A stretch of DNA of 64,000 nt from JAVBOW01 sp031550125 (GCA_031550125.1 JAVBOW010000006.1:20150-84149); one strand, 5' to 3'. Positions 23,633 through 32,692 are shown, counted from the first letter of the stretch. The notes: a model not told the origin generated them from the sequence alone. Made by a program: numbers and translations.

Positions 23633-25093
23633 ATGGAAAAGAACATAAAAGCCCTCGAACCCGCCCGCGTATGGGGTTATTTCGCCGATATATGCAATAT
23701 CCCGCACCCTTCGCACAACGAGGCGGCCATTCGTAAATATGTGGTCGATTTCGCGGCCGCGGCCGGCATAGAGTGCGTGGTTGACGACGCCGACAACGTC
23801 ATCCTGCGCAAACCCGCCACCCCCGGCATGGAGAACCGCAAGGGAGTGATCCTGCAGGGTCACCTCGACATGGTGCCGCAGAAGAACAGCGACAAGACAT
23901 TCGATTTCGACCACGACGCCATACAGCCGCTCATAGACGGCGAGTGGGTGAAGGCCGACGGCACCACCCTGGGAGCCGACAACGGCATGGGGGTGGCCGC
24001 CATACTCGCCATATTCGCCGCCAAAGACCTTAAGCACGGCCCGCTGGAGGCCCTGCTTACAGCCTCCGAAGAGGTGGGCATGGACGGCGCTTTCGGCCTG
24101 AAGCCGGGCTTTCTGAACGGCGACATATTGCTGAACCTCGATTCCGAGACCGAAGGCGAACTATACGTGGGGTGCGCCGGTGGGTTGGACGCCAATATAG
24201 CGTTTTCATACGCCGAAGAACCTGCCCCGACAGGCTTTGCCGCACAAAAAGTGTCGGTTAAGGGCCTCAAGGGAGGACACTCAGGCATAGAGATCATACT
24301 CGGAAGGGGCAACGCCAACAAGTTGCTCAACCGTTTCCTTTACGCCGCCGACGAGGCCTACGGCATCCGCATCTCATCGATAGACGGCGGCAGCCTGCGC
24401 AACGCCATCCCTCGCGAGGCGTTCGCCACGGTGCTTGTTCCGTCGGACAAGGCGGCGGCGTTCAAAAAAGACATACAACTTTACGAGCAGATGATAGTGG
24501 CCGAATTCAAGGGAGTGGAGGATTCCATATCCATAAAGGCCGAAGATACGGCCATGCCCGCCGCCGTTATCGACGCACAAACGCAAAACAACCTGCTTAA
24601 AGCCATCTACGCCTGCCCTAACGGCGTGATCCGCATGAGCCAGTCGATGAAAGGTCTGGTGCAGACCTCCACCAACCTGGCCCGCGTGGTGTCAAAAGAT
24701 GGAAAGATAACTGTCCAATGCCTGCTGCGCAGCTCGTCGAATACGGAGAAAGAGGACTTGGGCGAGATGATACGCTGCGTCTTCGAACTGGCCGGGGCCG
24801 CGGTGGAACTTGCGGGCGCTTACGACGGCTGGAATCCCAATATGGACTCGCCCATACTGAAGACCATGCTGGCCGGATATAAAAAACTGTACGGCAGGGA
24901 ACCCGCCGTGATGGGCATCCACGCCGGCCTCGAGTGCGGCATAATAGGCGGCCCGTACCCCAATCTCGATATGATATCTTTCGGTCCGACGATATGCTTC
25001 CCGCACTCTCCCGACGAGAAGGTGAATGTGGAGTCCGTACGGCGTTTCTGGGATTTCCTATGCGCCACCCTGGCCGACGCTCCCGCCAAATAG
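23633..25093 (+). CDS. pepD: aminoacyl-histidine dipeptidase (PepD, M20 family)
   Basis: 486 residues, cytosolic metallopeptidase that splits dipeptides with a broad preference including Xaa-His. M20 metal-binding motifs: LQGHLDMVPQ (His and Asp), GADNGMGVAA (bridging Asp) and ASEEVGMDGA (Glu-Glu). The dimerisation insert lies around 200-400 (KGLKGGHSGIEIILGRGNAN), and the last ligand is in HAGLECGIIGG. Full length for PepD. Seven bases separate it from the lipid-kinase gene. Confidence 0.95.
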   Translation: MEKNIKALEPARVWGYFADICNIPHPSHNEAAIRKYVVDFAAAAGIECVVDDADNVILRKPATPGMENRKGVILQGHLDMVPQKNSDKTFDFDHDAIQPLIDGEWVKADGTTLGADNGMGVAAILAIFAAKDLKHGPLEALLTASEEVGMDGAFGLKPGFLNGDILLNLDSETEGELYVGCAGGLDANIAFSYAEEPAPTGFAAQKVSVKGLKGGHSGIEIILGRGNANKLLNRFLYAADEAYGIRISSIDGGSLRNAIPREAFATVLVPSDKAAAFKKDIQLYEQMIVAEFKGVEDSISIKAEDTAMPAAVIDAQTQNNLLKAIYACPNGVIRMSQSMKGLVQTSTNLARVVSKDGKITVQCLLRSSSNTEKEDLGEMIRCVFELAGAAVELAGAYDGWNPNMDSPILKTMLAGYKKLYGREPAVMGIHAGLECGIIGGPYPNLDMISFGPTICFPHSPDEKVNVESVRRFWDFLCATLADAPAK

Positions 25094-25099
25094 CCGTAT

Positions 25100-26062
25100 A
25101 TGGGATTGTCCGATAAGTGGTTCGCCATAGTCAACCCCGTTGCCGGCAGCGGCCGCGGGTTGGCCGATTGGCCCGTCATAAGCAAACTGCTCAGGGATAA
25201 CCATCTGGTCCCCGAGTACGCTTTCACGGAGCGAAAATACCATGCCATAGAGCTGGCCGTGGAGGCGATAAACAACGGCTACCGCAAAATTTTGGTGGTG
25301 GGCGGCGACGGCACCATACACGAGGTGGTCAACGGCGTCTTCATCCAGCGGTGCGTTCCCACGCAGGAGGTGCTGCTCTCGGTTATAGCCGTCGGCACCG
25401 GTAACGACTGGATACGCATGTTCGGCATCCCCCGTAAGTATTCCGAGGCCATCAAGGCCATCGTGGCCGGCCACTCGTTCCTTCAGGACGTGGCCACTAT
25501 ATCCTACCACCAGGCCAACTATAAACAAACCAGATACATGGCCAATGTGGCCGGCATAGGTTTCGACGCCTATGTCAACCGCCGCTACAACCGCCTCAAG
25601 GAGGAGGGTAAACGAGGCAAATGGCTCTATATATGGAGTACGCTCAAAGCCGTGATGAGCTATTCGTCCACAGGCATAAAAATGTGGGTGGACGGCGAGT
25701 TGGTGGTTAACGACCTCGTCTACAGCTCGACGGTGGGCATAGGCCGCTTTAACGGGGGCGGTATGATCCAAACCCCGGACGCCGTGGCCGACGACGGCCT
25801 GCTGGATATGACCGTTATCCGCAAGATGAGCCGTCTGCGGGTTCTGACCAAATTCAAATCGCTGTATAACGGCAACATTTACCGCCTCCCGCAGGTGTCG
25901 CTTGTCCGCGGCCGCAGGATACGCATAGAATCCACCCCCGAGGTGGCGGTGGAGGTGGACGGCGAGGCGCTGGGCTATTCCCCGTTCGAATTCGAGGTGA
26001 TAGACCGCGCCGTAAAGGTTATCGTATCTGAGAAATTTTTGCGCAAACAGCTGTCTTTATAG
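25100..26062 (+). CDS. diacylglycerol/lipid kinase family protein
   Basis: 320 residues with the DAGK catalytic fold: nucleotide-binding VGGDGTIHEVVNGV, VGTGNDWIR, and VAGIGFDAYV in the middle; the C-terminal beta domain ends with VEVDGEALGYSP. Related to YegS and DgkB, which phosphorylate diacylglycerol or similar lipids at the inner membrane. The lipid substrate cannot be read from sequence. Its stop overlaps by six bases the stop of the convergent SLOG gene. Confidence 0.9.
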   Translation: MGLSDKWFAIVNPVAGSGRGLADWPVISKLLRDNHLVPEYAFTERKYHAIELAVEAINNGYRKILVVGGDGTIHEVVNGVFIQRCVPTQEVLLSVIAVGTGNDWIRMFGIPRKYSEAIKAIVAGHSFLQDVATISYHQANYKQTRYMANVAGIGFDAYVNRRYNRLKEEGKRGKWLYIWSTLKAVMSYSSTGIKMWVDGELVVNDLVYSSTVGIGRFNGGGMIQTPDAVADDGLLDMTVIRKMSRLRVLTKFKSLYNGNIYRLPQVSLVRGRRIRIESTPEVAVEVDGEALGYSPFEFEVIDRAVKVIVSEKFLRKQLSL

Positions 26063-26569
26063 AAGTTTCCTGCAAACGGACACGGCCCCGCAGACGTTCT
26101 CCACGTCGAGTCCCATGCGCGAGGCCTTTTCGAAACAGTAGCGCGTGCCTCCGGCCGATCCGTTGTAATAACACACCAGATAAGAGCTGTTGTTGAGCAT
26201 AAAGTCGTTGCGGCGGTGAAAACAACGGCTGTCGTAGACGGGCGATATGGTCACCGCTTCGTCGGCCAGATTAAGTATATGTTCGTATAGTTGTCCGGCC
26301 TGGCGGTCGAAGCCTGCGGCCTGCCCGGGGTAGGGGATTACCGCCACCAGGCGTACGCCCGGAAGTTCGTCGCGCAGGCGCAACGTTTCATTGCCGCATA
26401 TAAGGTCGAATCCCTCGGCCATGCCGCACATAAAGGTGCGGTAGCCTGCGGCGTAAAGCCTCTTGAGCGCTTCTCGGACTTTTTGCGCTATCGCGGCGGG
26501 GTCGTCTTCCCCTATTTTAAAGCCGCGGTGTCCGGAGAATGCGGCGGTAGAATTGCGTGTATATTCCAT
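26057..26569 (-). CDS. SLOG-domain protein (DUF1273-like)
   Basis: About 170 residues from ATG 26569. Rossmann-like SLOG fold: FSGHRGFK near the start, GYRTFMCGMAEGFDLICG in the middle, VAVIPYPGQ, and a late YYNGSAGGTRY glycine loop that could hold a nucleotide. Similar proteins (YpsA/YspA, DUF1273) are thought to bind nucleotides or ADP-ribose derivatives; function is not settled. It stands alone on the minus strand, divergent from the M23-like gene. Confidence 0.75.
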   Translation of the reverse strand: MEYTRNSTAAFSGHRGFKIGEDDPAAIAQKVREALKRLYAAGYRTFMCGMAEGFDLICGNETLRLRDELPGVRLVAVIPYPGQAAGFDRQAGQLYEHILNLADEAVTISPVYDSRCFHRRNDFMLNNSSYLVCYYNGSAGGTRYCFEKASRMGLDVENVCGAVSVCRKLL

Positions 26570-26607
26570 ACGGTACGCAATATTACTCAAATTCCGCCGA
26601 AAAAGAT

Positions 26608-26615
26608 TACCTTTG
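26608..26615 (+). promoter_or_regulatory. -7 box TACCTTTG
   Basis: About 20 bp before ATG 26635; predicted start near 26621. The -33 element is not clear. Confidence 0.55.
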
Positions 26616-26634
26616 CACCGCTATTTTGCGAACC

Positions 26635-27456
26635 ATGAAAAGAATCGCCTTGCTGTTTACTATATTGTCTTGCGCATGCGCCGCCGCGGCCCAGCCTCTG
26701 AAAGTGGCATGTACGGTCGTCCCGGAAGGCGGATGCCGTCTCGACGTATGCAAGGAGGGCCAGGGAGTCTATTCCCTTATGGTGCGCTATCCGGCGGGCA
26801 AAGACGGAATTACCCCCGTCTATTGCGATACGGTGTCGGCATCGCGCCGTTTCGCTCTCCTTCCGGACGGTTTAGCGCGCCGCAGATTCACTACGGAGGT
26901 CGCTCTGGGCAACGCATGGGGGGCTATAGACACGGCGGTGACTTACCGTTTGCCTTTTCCGTCCGGGAAAAAGGACGTGACCTACCGCCTGGCGATACGC
27001 GACGGTTGGCCCACCCACGAGTTTCTCCTCTCGCCCGGCGATACGGTCTACGCGGCCCGCAAAGGCGTCGTGGTGGACGTTAAAGATAAAAAAGGCGGGC
27101 CGATGGAGATAACGGTGCAACACCCGGACGGTTCGTGGGCCAGCTACCGTAACCTCGAAAGAGGGTCGTTTATGGTGACGCCGGGCAGCAAAGTGTGGCC
27201 CGATACCCCTCTGGCCGCCGTTGCCGTGAAAGACGGAGCGTTGCGCCTGTCGATAAAATGCCCTGTGGTGGTGGAAAAACGGGGCAGGGGCCGTTTCGAG
27301 CTTGCGGATATCAGCCCTACTTTCGCGACGCTCTCCATGGCCTGCGGCTCCGGAAAGACATATTTGGTCACGCCGCGCGTGGACTACGAACTTATAATAC
27401 AGGAAATGACCTCAGCCGACGTCGAAGAGATTCGTAAGGCGTTGGTAAATAATTAG
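26635..27456 (+). CDS. secreted M23-like (LytM fold) protein with degenerate active site
   Basis: 273 residues from ATG 26635, signal peptide (IALLFTILSCACAAAAQ). Residues about 140-225 resemble the LytM/M23 barrel: GDTVYAARKGVVVDV, ITVQHPDGSWASYRNL, then VTPGSKVWPDTPLA. In active M23 endopeptidases the two histidines of HxDGxxTxYxHL hold zinc; here the second reads YRNL, so catalysis is unlikely. Inactive LytM proteins act as activators of amidases (EnvC, NlpD); that role is an inference. It precedes der by five bases. Confidence 0.65.
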   Translation: MKRIALLFTILSCACAAAAQPLKVACTVVPEGGCRLDVCKEGQGVYSLMVRYPAGKDGITPVYCDTVSASRRFALLPDGLARRRFTTEVALGNAWGAIDTAVTYRLPFPSGKKDVTYRLAIRDGWPTHEFLLSPGDTVYAARKGVVVDVKDKKGGPMEITVQHPDGSWASYRNLERGSFMVTPGSKVWPDTPLAAVAVKDGALRLSIKCPVVVEKRGRGRFELADISPTFATLSMACGSGKTYLVTPRVDYELIIQEMTSADVEEIRKALVNN

Positions 27457-27461
27457 AGACA

Positions 27462-28763
27462 ATGGGATTAGTAGCGATAGTAGGAAGGCCCAACGTAGGC
27501 AAGTCCACTCTTTTCAACCGTCTGGTGGGAATGCGCCAGGCCATTACGGACAATACCGCCGGCACCACGCGCGACCGCCATTACGGCCGGAGCGACTGGG
27601 GAGGGCGTGAATTTTCTGTGATAGACACCGGCGGTTACGTCACAGGCAGCGACGACGTCTTCGAGGAGGAGATCCGCAAACAGGTGATGCTCGCCATCGA
27701 CGAGGCCGACGTCATACTGTTCCTCGTGGAGGTCTCCACCGGCATAACCGACCTCGACGAACTTATGGCCGGCATCCTGCGCCGCGGCTCCAAAAAGGTG
27801 ATACTGGTGGTCAACAAGGTCGATAATAACGACCAGGTCTACGGTTCGCACGAATTCTATTCGCTCGGTCTGGGCGATCCGCTCTGCATCAGTTCCATGA
27901 GCGGCAGCGGCACGGGAGAGATGATGGACGCCATCCTTGAAGCCCTGCCCCCCGACGCTCCCAGGGAGGAGGTAAGCCTGCCACGCATAACAGTGGTGGG
28001 GCGTCCCAATGTGGGTAAATCGTCGTTAACCAACGCCCTGCTTGGAGAGGAACGCAACATAGTCACCCCGGTGGCCGGCACCACGCGCGATGCGATAGAC
28101 ACCCGCTACAACAAATACGGCATGGATTTCTACCTCGTCGACACCGCCGGCCTGCGCAAGAAAGGCAAAGTTACGGAAGACCTCGAATTCTACTCCGTGA
28201 TGCGTTCCATCCGCGCCATAGAAGCCTCGGACGTGTGCATACTCATGCTCGACGCCTCGCAGGGCATAGAGTCGCAGGATATGAATATCTTCAGCCTCAT
28301 AGTGCGCAACAAAAAGGGATGCGTTATAGTGGTCAACAAGTGGGACCTTATAGAAAAAGACAATAATACCATGAAGGAGTGGACCGCCTTCCTGAAAAGC
28401 AAACTGGCTCCTTTCAGCGACGTTCCCGTTATCTTTACGTCGGTGATAAACAAGCAGCGCATAATGGACGTGCTGCAGGCGGCCATGAGGGTGAACGAAT
28501 CGCGCAACCGCCGTATCTCCACCTCGCAATTCAACGACTACATACTGCCGGTGATAGAGGCCACGCCGCCGCCGTCGGTGAAAGGCAAATACATACGTAT
28601 AAAATACGCCCAGCAATTACCCTCGCCAACCCCCTCGTTCGCGTTCTTCGTCAACCTGCCGCAATATGTACGCGAGCCATACCTGCGCTTCCTGGAGAAC
28701 AAGATACGCTCCAATTGGGATTTCGAGGGCGTACCCATACAGATATATTTCCGCCAGAAATAA
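27462..28763 (+). CDS. der: ribosome-assembly GTPase Der (EngA)
   Basis: 433 residues with two consecutive GTPase domains, the hallmark of Der. Domain 1: GRPNVGKST at 8-16, DTGG, NKVD. Domain 2: GRPNVGKSS near 182, DTAGL, NKWD. A C-terminal KH-like domain follows (YIRIKYAQQLPSPTPSFAFF). Needed for 50S subunit maturation. Complete. A candidate structured RNA or 3' UTR begins right at its stop codon. Confidence 0.97.
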   Translation: MGLVAIVGRPNVGKSTLFNRLVGMRQAITDNTAGTTRDRHYGRSDWGGREFSVIDTGGYVTGSDDVFEEEIRKQVMLAIDEADVILFLVEVSTGITDLDELMAGILRRGSKKVILVVNKVDNNDQVYGSHEFYSLGLGDPLCISSMSGSGTGEMMDAILEALPPDAPREEVSLPRITVVGRPNVGKSSLTNALLGEERNIVTPVAGTTRDAIDTRYNKYGMDFYLVDTAGLRKKGKVTEDLEFYSVMRSIRAIEASDVCILMLDASQGIESQDMNIFSLIVRNKKGCVIVVNKWDLIEKDNNTMKEWTAFLKSKLAPFSDVPVIFTSVINKQRIMDVLQAAMRVNESRNRRISTSQFNDYILPVIEATPPPSVKGKYIRIKYAQQLPSPTPSFAFFVNLPQYVREPYLRFLENKIRSNWDFEGVPIQIYFRQK

Positions 28764-28976
28764 AGGATCAGTCCGAAAAACAGGCTGGCTTCAGATGCGC
28801 GTAGAAAGAAAACGCTGCGTCCACGGTAACGATGCTGTGCTTAGCGTGCGTCAGGTTTCGTTTATCGTTTGAGTTTCAAACCGGAGCGGACTGAAGTCCG
28901 TGAGGATTTGAAACGATAAGGATAAACGAAAGATGATGTGCGATATGCGCAGCCAACACATAATTGAGACTGGTCC
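28764..28976 (+). ncRNA. candidate structured RNA or structured 3' UTR behind der
   Basis: The ends pair: 28764-28772 with 28968-28976, nine consecutive pairs with one G-U. Inside is a long hairpin with arms 28856-28866 and 28921-28931 (11 bp), an inner 8-bp stem (28873-28880/28907-28914) and an apical CGGAC-TGAA-GTCCG stem-loop (28887-28900 including an outer pair). An alternative 9-bp register, TTATCGTTT with AAACGATAA, competes with the outer stem. No promoter or ORF is evident. The strand is uncertain. It does not match tmRNA, RNase P or SRP RNA motifs that I know. Confidence 0.4.
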
Positions 28977-28980
28977 TAAA

Positions 28981-29012
28981 AAAGAAGGTATGCCGTGCGG
29001 CATACCTTCTTT
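28981..29012. terminator. bidirectional terminator between der and the cold-shock gene
   Basis: Perfect 14-bp arms (28981-28994 and 28999-29012) around a 4-base loop. On the minus strand it ends in TTCTTTTTTAGG, a good U tract for the cold-shock gene. Confidence 0.88.
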
Positions 29013-29033
29013 AGGTTGATTGAAACAAGAAAC

Positions 29034-29234
29034 TTATCCTATGACAGTGACATTTACTGCTTGTTCGCCTTTCTTGCCTTCGCTAACTTCGAATTCAACT
29101 TGTTGACCTTCTTCGAGGCCACGGAAACCTTCCTTGTTGATACCTGTGTAGTGAACAAAGATGTCGCTTCCTGTTTCGGCTGTGATAAAGCCATAACCTT
29201 TGGCTGAATCAAACCATTTTACCGATCCTTTCAT
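29034..29234 (-). CDS. cold-shock domain protein
   Basis: 66 residues from ATG 29234 (MKGSVKWFDSAKGYGFI). A single cold-shock domain with both nucleic-acid-binding motifs, RNP1-like KGYGFI and RNP2-like DIFVHYT. Binds single-stranded RNA and DNA as a chaperone. The frame remains open upstream, but the promoter-like region and family length favour this start. The minus-strand element TTCCTTTG upstream is a one-base variant of the -7 box. Confidence 0.95.
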   Translation of the reverse strand: MKGSVKWFDSAKGYGFITAETGSDIFVHYTGINKEGFRGLEEGQQVEFEVSEGKKGEQAVNVTVIG

Positions 29235-29341
29235 AAAAAAATAATAAGAGTTAAATGATATTGCAAAGGAAAACAAAAAGTTTCGTAAAACAATGCGAAA
29301 TGGGAATAATTTTCTAAATTTAACCCCTAAAGGGGAGATAA

Positions 29342-30124
29342 ATGAAATTTTTCTACATAAACAACTCTGCATGCACATCCTGTGACAGATGCGCCGAGTC
29401 GTGTCCTACAGGAGCCATATGCGTTGCCGGAGACAGGCGCTTTATAAATTACGACCGCTGCAATTCATGCGGCAACTGCCTTAAAACATGCAGTATGGAT
29501 GCCGTTACACTGCGTTCGCTCGATGAGGTGGTGGCGGGTATGGAGAAGACGGAGCAGCATAAAAACTACATAGAAAGGCTCGAACACGAGTTGATTCTCC
29601 TGAAACAGCAGGTTCGCGAGGCCAACGGGAGCATGGCCGCTATGATCGAAGGTTTTCCTGTAGCCGTCTTCGTCGCCGATTCACGTATGCGCGTAGTTAT
29701 GGCAGGCAAGGCTTTCTCTGGTATGGTGCCTCCCGATCCGCTTGCCGGCTCCGAAGGTTCCGCAGGCCTTGCCGGGCGCGATCTGGGAACTATCCTGGAC
29801 AATTCCGCATTACGCGGCTTGGAGGCTATGGCGGCGGGCCGCAAGGCAGGGTCGCTGCTTGCCGAAATATCGGGCAAGCAGGTCAGCCTGTCGTTCGTCC
29901 CGCTCTACGGAGGATGGTTCATGTGCGCCTTACGCGATCTTGCCGATGGCGGAGCCATAGGCCATGAAGTGGCCGTAAAGTTGCGCGAGGCCATAGAACA
30001 ACAGCTCGCAACCGTCCAGAAAGTGGGTTTTTTGCTTGGCGAGGAGATGTCGGCCGCCGTTGCCGGGCTTAGCTCTGTGGTAGAGATGATATCGCCATCC
30101 CCTAAAGGCGGCGGAGTGCGATGA
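29342..30124 (+). CDS. ferredoxin-PAS sensor protein
   Basis: 260 residues. Residues 11-60 hold two [4Fe-4S] motifs (CTSCDRCAESCP and CNSCGNCLKTCS), then a coiled coil at about 70-95 and a PAS-like fold at about 98-200 (AMIEGFPVAVFVADSRMRVV). The C-terminal helical stretch has no kinase domain. The same architecture occurs next to [FeFe]-hydrogenase genes in anaerobes, paired with a SpoIIE-type phosphatase exactly as here. Likely a cytosolic redox sensor. It overlaps the phosphatase gene by four bases (ATGA). No hydrogenase gene is adjacent in this window. Confidence 0.75.
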   Translation: MKFFYINNSACTSCDRCAESCPTGAICVAGDRRFINYDRCNSCGNCLKTCSMDAVTLRSLDEVVAGMEKTEQHKNYIERLEHELILLKQQVREANGSMAAMIEGFPVAVFVADSRMRVVMAGKAFSGMVPPDPLAGSEGSAGLAGRDLGTILDNSALRGLEAMAAGRKAGSLLAEISGKQVSLSFVPLYGGWFMCALRDLADGGAIGHEVAVKLREAIEQQLATVQKVGFLLGEEMSAAVAGLSSVVEMISPSPKGGGVR

Positions 30125-31299
30125 AAGAGTTGTACATGGATGTGGCCCACCGCAGCGTAAACCATGCGGGCGAGAGTATTTGCGGCGACAGCGTGGTCGT
30201 TTCGCGTCCCGCGGGAGGGCGTCGTATCCTCGTGGTGCTTTCAGACGGAATGGGCAGCGGCATCAAAGCCAACGTCCTTTCCACGCTCACCTCGTCTATG
30301 CTTTCCCGGTTGCTCCAGGCCGGGCGGGAACTCTCTGCGGTGGCACCCATGGTGATGCATTCGCTGCCGGTGTGCAGCGTGCGCAAGATCAGCTACTCCA
30401 CATTCACCGTGATAGATATGGATTCGGCCTCGGGTACCGTGGCGATAGCCGAATACGGCAATCCGTCGACGGTCGTTCTTCGCGCCGGCCGTTCGCTGCC
30501 TTTGGAGTGGGCCGGAAGCGAGGTTGCCGACCATGCGGGGCGCAACCGGATCATCCGCATGGCTCGTTTTACGGCGCTTGCCGGCGATTGCCTTTTGACG
30601 GTAAGCGACGGCGTTACGCAGAGCGGCCAGGCTCCGGCCAAATACCGTTTCGGCTGGGGCGAAAAGGGTCTGCTCGACTTTGTAGAGTATATCGCGGGCG
30701 GCAACCCCGATATCTCAGCCTCCGATCTGGCTTCGCAGGTGGTATCGAAAGCGTGCGCCAACGATTCAATGAAACCCAGCGACGATATAACCTGCGTGGC
30801 GATGCGCATACGCTGCCCGCGGAGCATGATGCTCATATCGTGTCCGCCGGCGCTTAAGGACGATCATCCGCGTCTGGCCGCCCATATCAAGGCTTTTACG
30901 GGCCAGAAAGCGATCTGCGGTTACCACGTTGCCGAAATAATAGCCTCTCAGATGAACCTTAAGATACGGCGCGACGAACGTACGGACGATCCGTCGCTCC
31001 CCCCCGCATGGCATATTGCCGGTTTCGGCCATGTCACCGACGGCATAGTGACTTCAAACCGCCTTCTGCATATACTCGAAAGCGCCTCTGGTCCCATAGC
31101 CGGCGGCAACCAGGCCGAGAGCCTGGCGCGCGCCCTGGTGTCGAGCGACTATATAGAGATGGTCATAGGGACGATGCGCGCTCACGGCAGCGAGGAGTGG
31201 CGTCCCGACGAATTCGAACTGCGCCGCAGTATCCTGTACCGAATAGCGGAAACGCTGGAGGGTAAATTCAATAAACAGGTGGTTCTGACCTATATATAG
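30121..31299 (+). CDS. SpoIIE-family protein phosphatase
   Basis: 392 residues. The PP2C/SpoIIE domain spans about 5-230: VVLSDGMGSGIKANV, LTVSDGVTQSG and PSDDITCVAMRI hold the metal-binding aspartates. Residues about 235-392 form an extra domain (SCPPALKDDHPRLA, then GQKAICGYHVAEIIA), which accompanies this phosphatase in hydrogenase-associated gene pairs. It would remove phosphate from a serine/threonine target in response to the ferredoxin-PAS partner; the target is unknown. It converges on bioC. Confidence 0.85.
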   Translation: MKELYMDVAHRSVNHAGESICGDSVVVSRPAGGRRILVVLSDGMGSGIKANVLSTLTSSMLSRLLQAGRELSAVAPMVMHSLPVCSVRKISYSTFTVIDMDSASGTVAIAEYGNPSTVVLRAGRSLPLEWAGSEVADHAGRNRIIRMARFTALAGDCLLTVSDGVTQSGQAPAKYRFGWGEKGLLDFVEYIAGGNPDISASDLASQVVSKACANDSMKPSDDITCVAMRIRCPRSMMLISCPPALKDDHPRLAAHIKAFTGQKAICGYHVAEIIASQMNLKIRRDERTDDPSLPPAWHIAGFGHVTDGIVTSNRLLHILESASGPIAGGNQAESLARALVSSDYIEMVIGTMRAHGSEEWRPDEFELRRSILYRIAETLEGKFNKQVVLTYI

Positions 31300-31310
31300 G
31301 GGGACGTCCG

Positions 31311-32072
31311 CTATTTGCGGCGCGCGGCGATAAGAATGGGGTGATAGGTGAGACCCACCTTTCCGCCCGAGGGAAAGAGCGCCCGGTAGCGCGAGTCGAA
31401 TTCGGCCAGCCGCCCTTTCGTCCACGCTTTGGCAGCAATGGAGTTGACCCCGGTGGCTTTGATATGGTGCAATACTTCCATCGGCGATTCGAAACACATC
31501 ATTTCCGCCTGCTCCTGCATATCTATTATTTCATACCCGGCGCGCCCTGCCATTTCGCATATCTCTTCCGCGGCATGGTAGGCGAGGCTTTCGCCGGCAG
31601 CTTCCTTTACCTCCCTGAAGTTTTGCGGTCCGAAGGAGGACAGGGCCAGTATGCCTCCAGGGCGCGTGACGCAGGCGCATTTGTCGAGGAATCCCTGCAG
31701 GTCGTCGAACCACTGCACGGTGGAAGCCGAAGCTACAAGGTCTAACGGCGAAGGGAAGTCGGTCGTTTCGGCGTCGGCCCAGAGGCAACTGTACCGCACG
31801 TTCTCCAGCATGGGTTTTATGAATTTGCCCGATGTTTCGGCAAGGTCGTTGAAAAACCACTCCGCCTCCGGGAATTCCGCCACGAGACGCTCGGTCAGAA
31901 AACCCGTCCCGGATCCGATTTCCATAGCCCGCCTTATATCGTTGGCGTTTGCGATCGCGCATGCCATCGACGCCAGGCGGCGGCAAATATCCTGCTGCAC
32001 GAGCGCCAGCTGATTGTAACGCTCGAAGGTGGCGGCGAATCGCCGTTTTATGAGTTGTTTGTCCGCAGTCAT
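31311..32072 (-). CDS. bioC: malonyl-ACP O-methyltransferase BioC
   Basis: 253 residues, SAM-dependent methyltransferase that starts pimelate synthesis for biotin by methylating malonyl-ACP. Motif I is MEIGSGTGFLTERL, followed by FFNDLAE; ALVQQDICRRLA near the N-terminus is typical of BioC. Its start overlaps the stop of bioG by four bases. Last gene of the leftward operon. bioA, bioB and bioD are not in this window. Confidence 0.9.
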   Translation of the reverse strand: MTADKQLIKRRFAATFERYNQLALVQQDICRRLASMACAIANANDIRRAMEIGSGTGFLTERLVAEFPEAEWFFNDLAETSGKFIKPMLENVRYSCLWADAETTDFPSPLDLVASASTVQWFDDLQGFLDKCACVTRPGGILALSSFGPQNFREVKEAAGESLAYHAAEEICEMAGRAGYEIIDMQEQAEMMCFESPMEVLHHIKATGVNSIAAKAWTKGRLAEFDSRYRALFPSGGKVGLTYHPILIAARRK

Positions 32073-32692
32073 TTAATGAATGGAGCTATCGTTTCCGCAT
32101 TGCCGAAGGGGTAGTGGGGCAAAGGCAGCGTTACGGCTTTATCCCCCCAATATGCCATCATGCCCGACGGCGGGAATATTTGGTCGAGCGAACCGATAAC
32201 GGCCGCGTCCCATGCTATGGATGGGGTGTAGGGTTGCGCCGAGTGCAGGCACAGCCATTCCAACTCGGCTATGTCGGCCTTCAATCCCCTCGGACCGAGC
32301 ATGGGCAGTAGTTCGGCGTACCGGTCGCCGTAGGCGCGGCGGTAGAACTCCCCGGCTCCTTGCGCCTGTAATCCGCGTATGGTCAGCCGCAGCTTCTTTT
32401 CGCCTATTCCGAGGCGGGCGTCGCAGGGCAAGGGAGTGCCGCCAAAGGCCACCGCCCGCTCGAATTCCATGCCCGCGAAGATACGCTCCGCGCCCCATAC
32501 GCCGAAAGACCATGCCGCCAGTCGCCGCCGTCCGTACTTTTCCGCCTCGGCCCTTGCCGCCTGCGCATCTATGTTGGGCCAATCGCATAGCCACATCGTG
32601 TCGTATCCTTCCCACAGCGGAGCGAGATGCTCCACCACCTTGCGGTCGCAACCCCAGCCGAGCGCGAAAACCATTACGCCTTTTCCTTTCAT
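32069..32692 (-). CDS. bioG: pimeloyl-ACP methyl ester esterase, BioG type (DUF452)
   Basis: 207 residues with the DUF452 alpha/beta-hydrolase pattern: FALGWGCDRKVVEHL at the start and the nucleophile serine in AAWSFGVWGAERI. It removes the methyl ester at the end of the BioC-dependent pimeloyl-ACP cycle, in place of BioH. It sits between bioF and bioC with ATGA overlaps on both sides, which supports the assignment. Confidence 0.88.
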   Translation of the reverse strand: MKGKGVMVFALGWGCDRKVVEHLAPLWEGYDTMWLCDWPNIDAQAARAEAEKYGRRRLAAWSFGVWGAERIFAGMEFERAVAFGGTPLPCDARLGIGEKKLRLTIRGLQAQGAGEFYRRAYGDRYAELLPMLGPRGLKADIAELEWLCLHSAQPYTPSIAWDAAVIGSLDQIFPPSGMMAYWGDKAVTLPLPHYPFGNAETIAPFIK

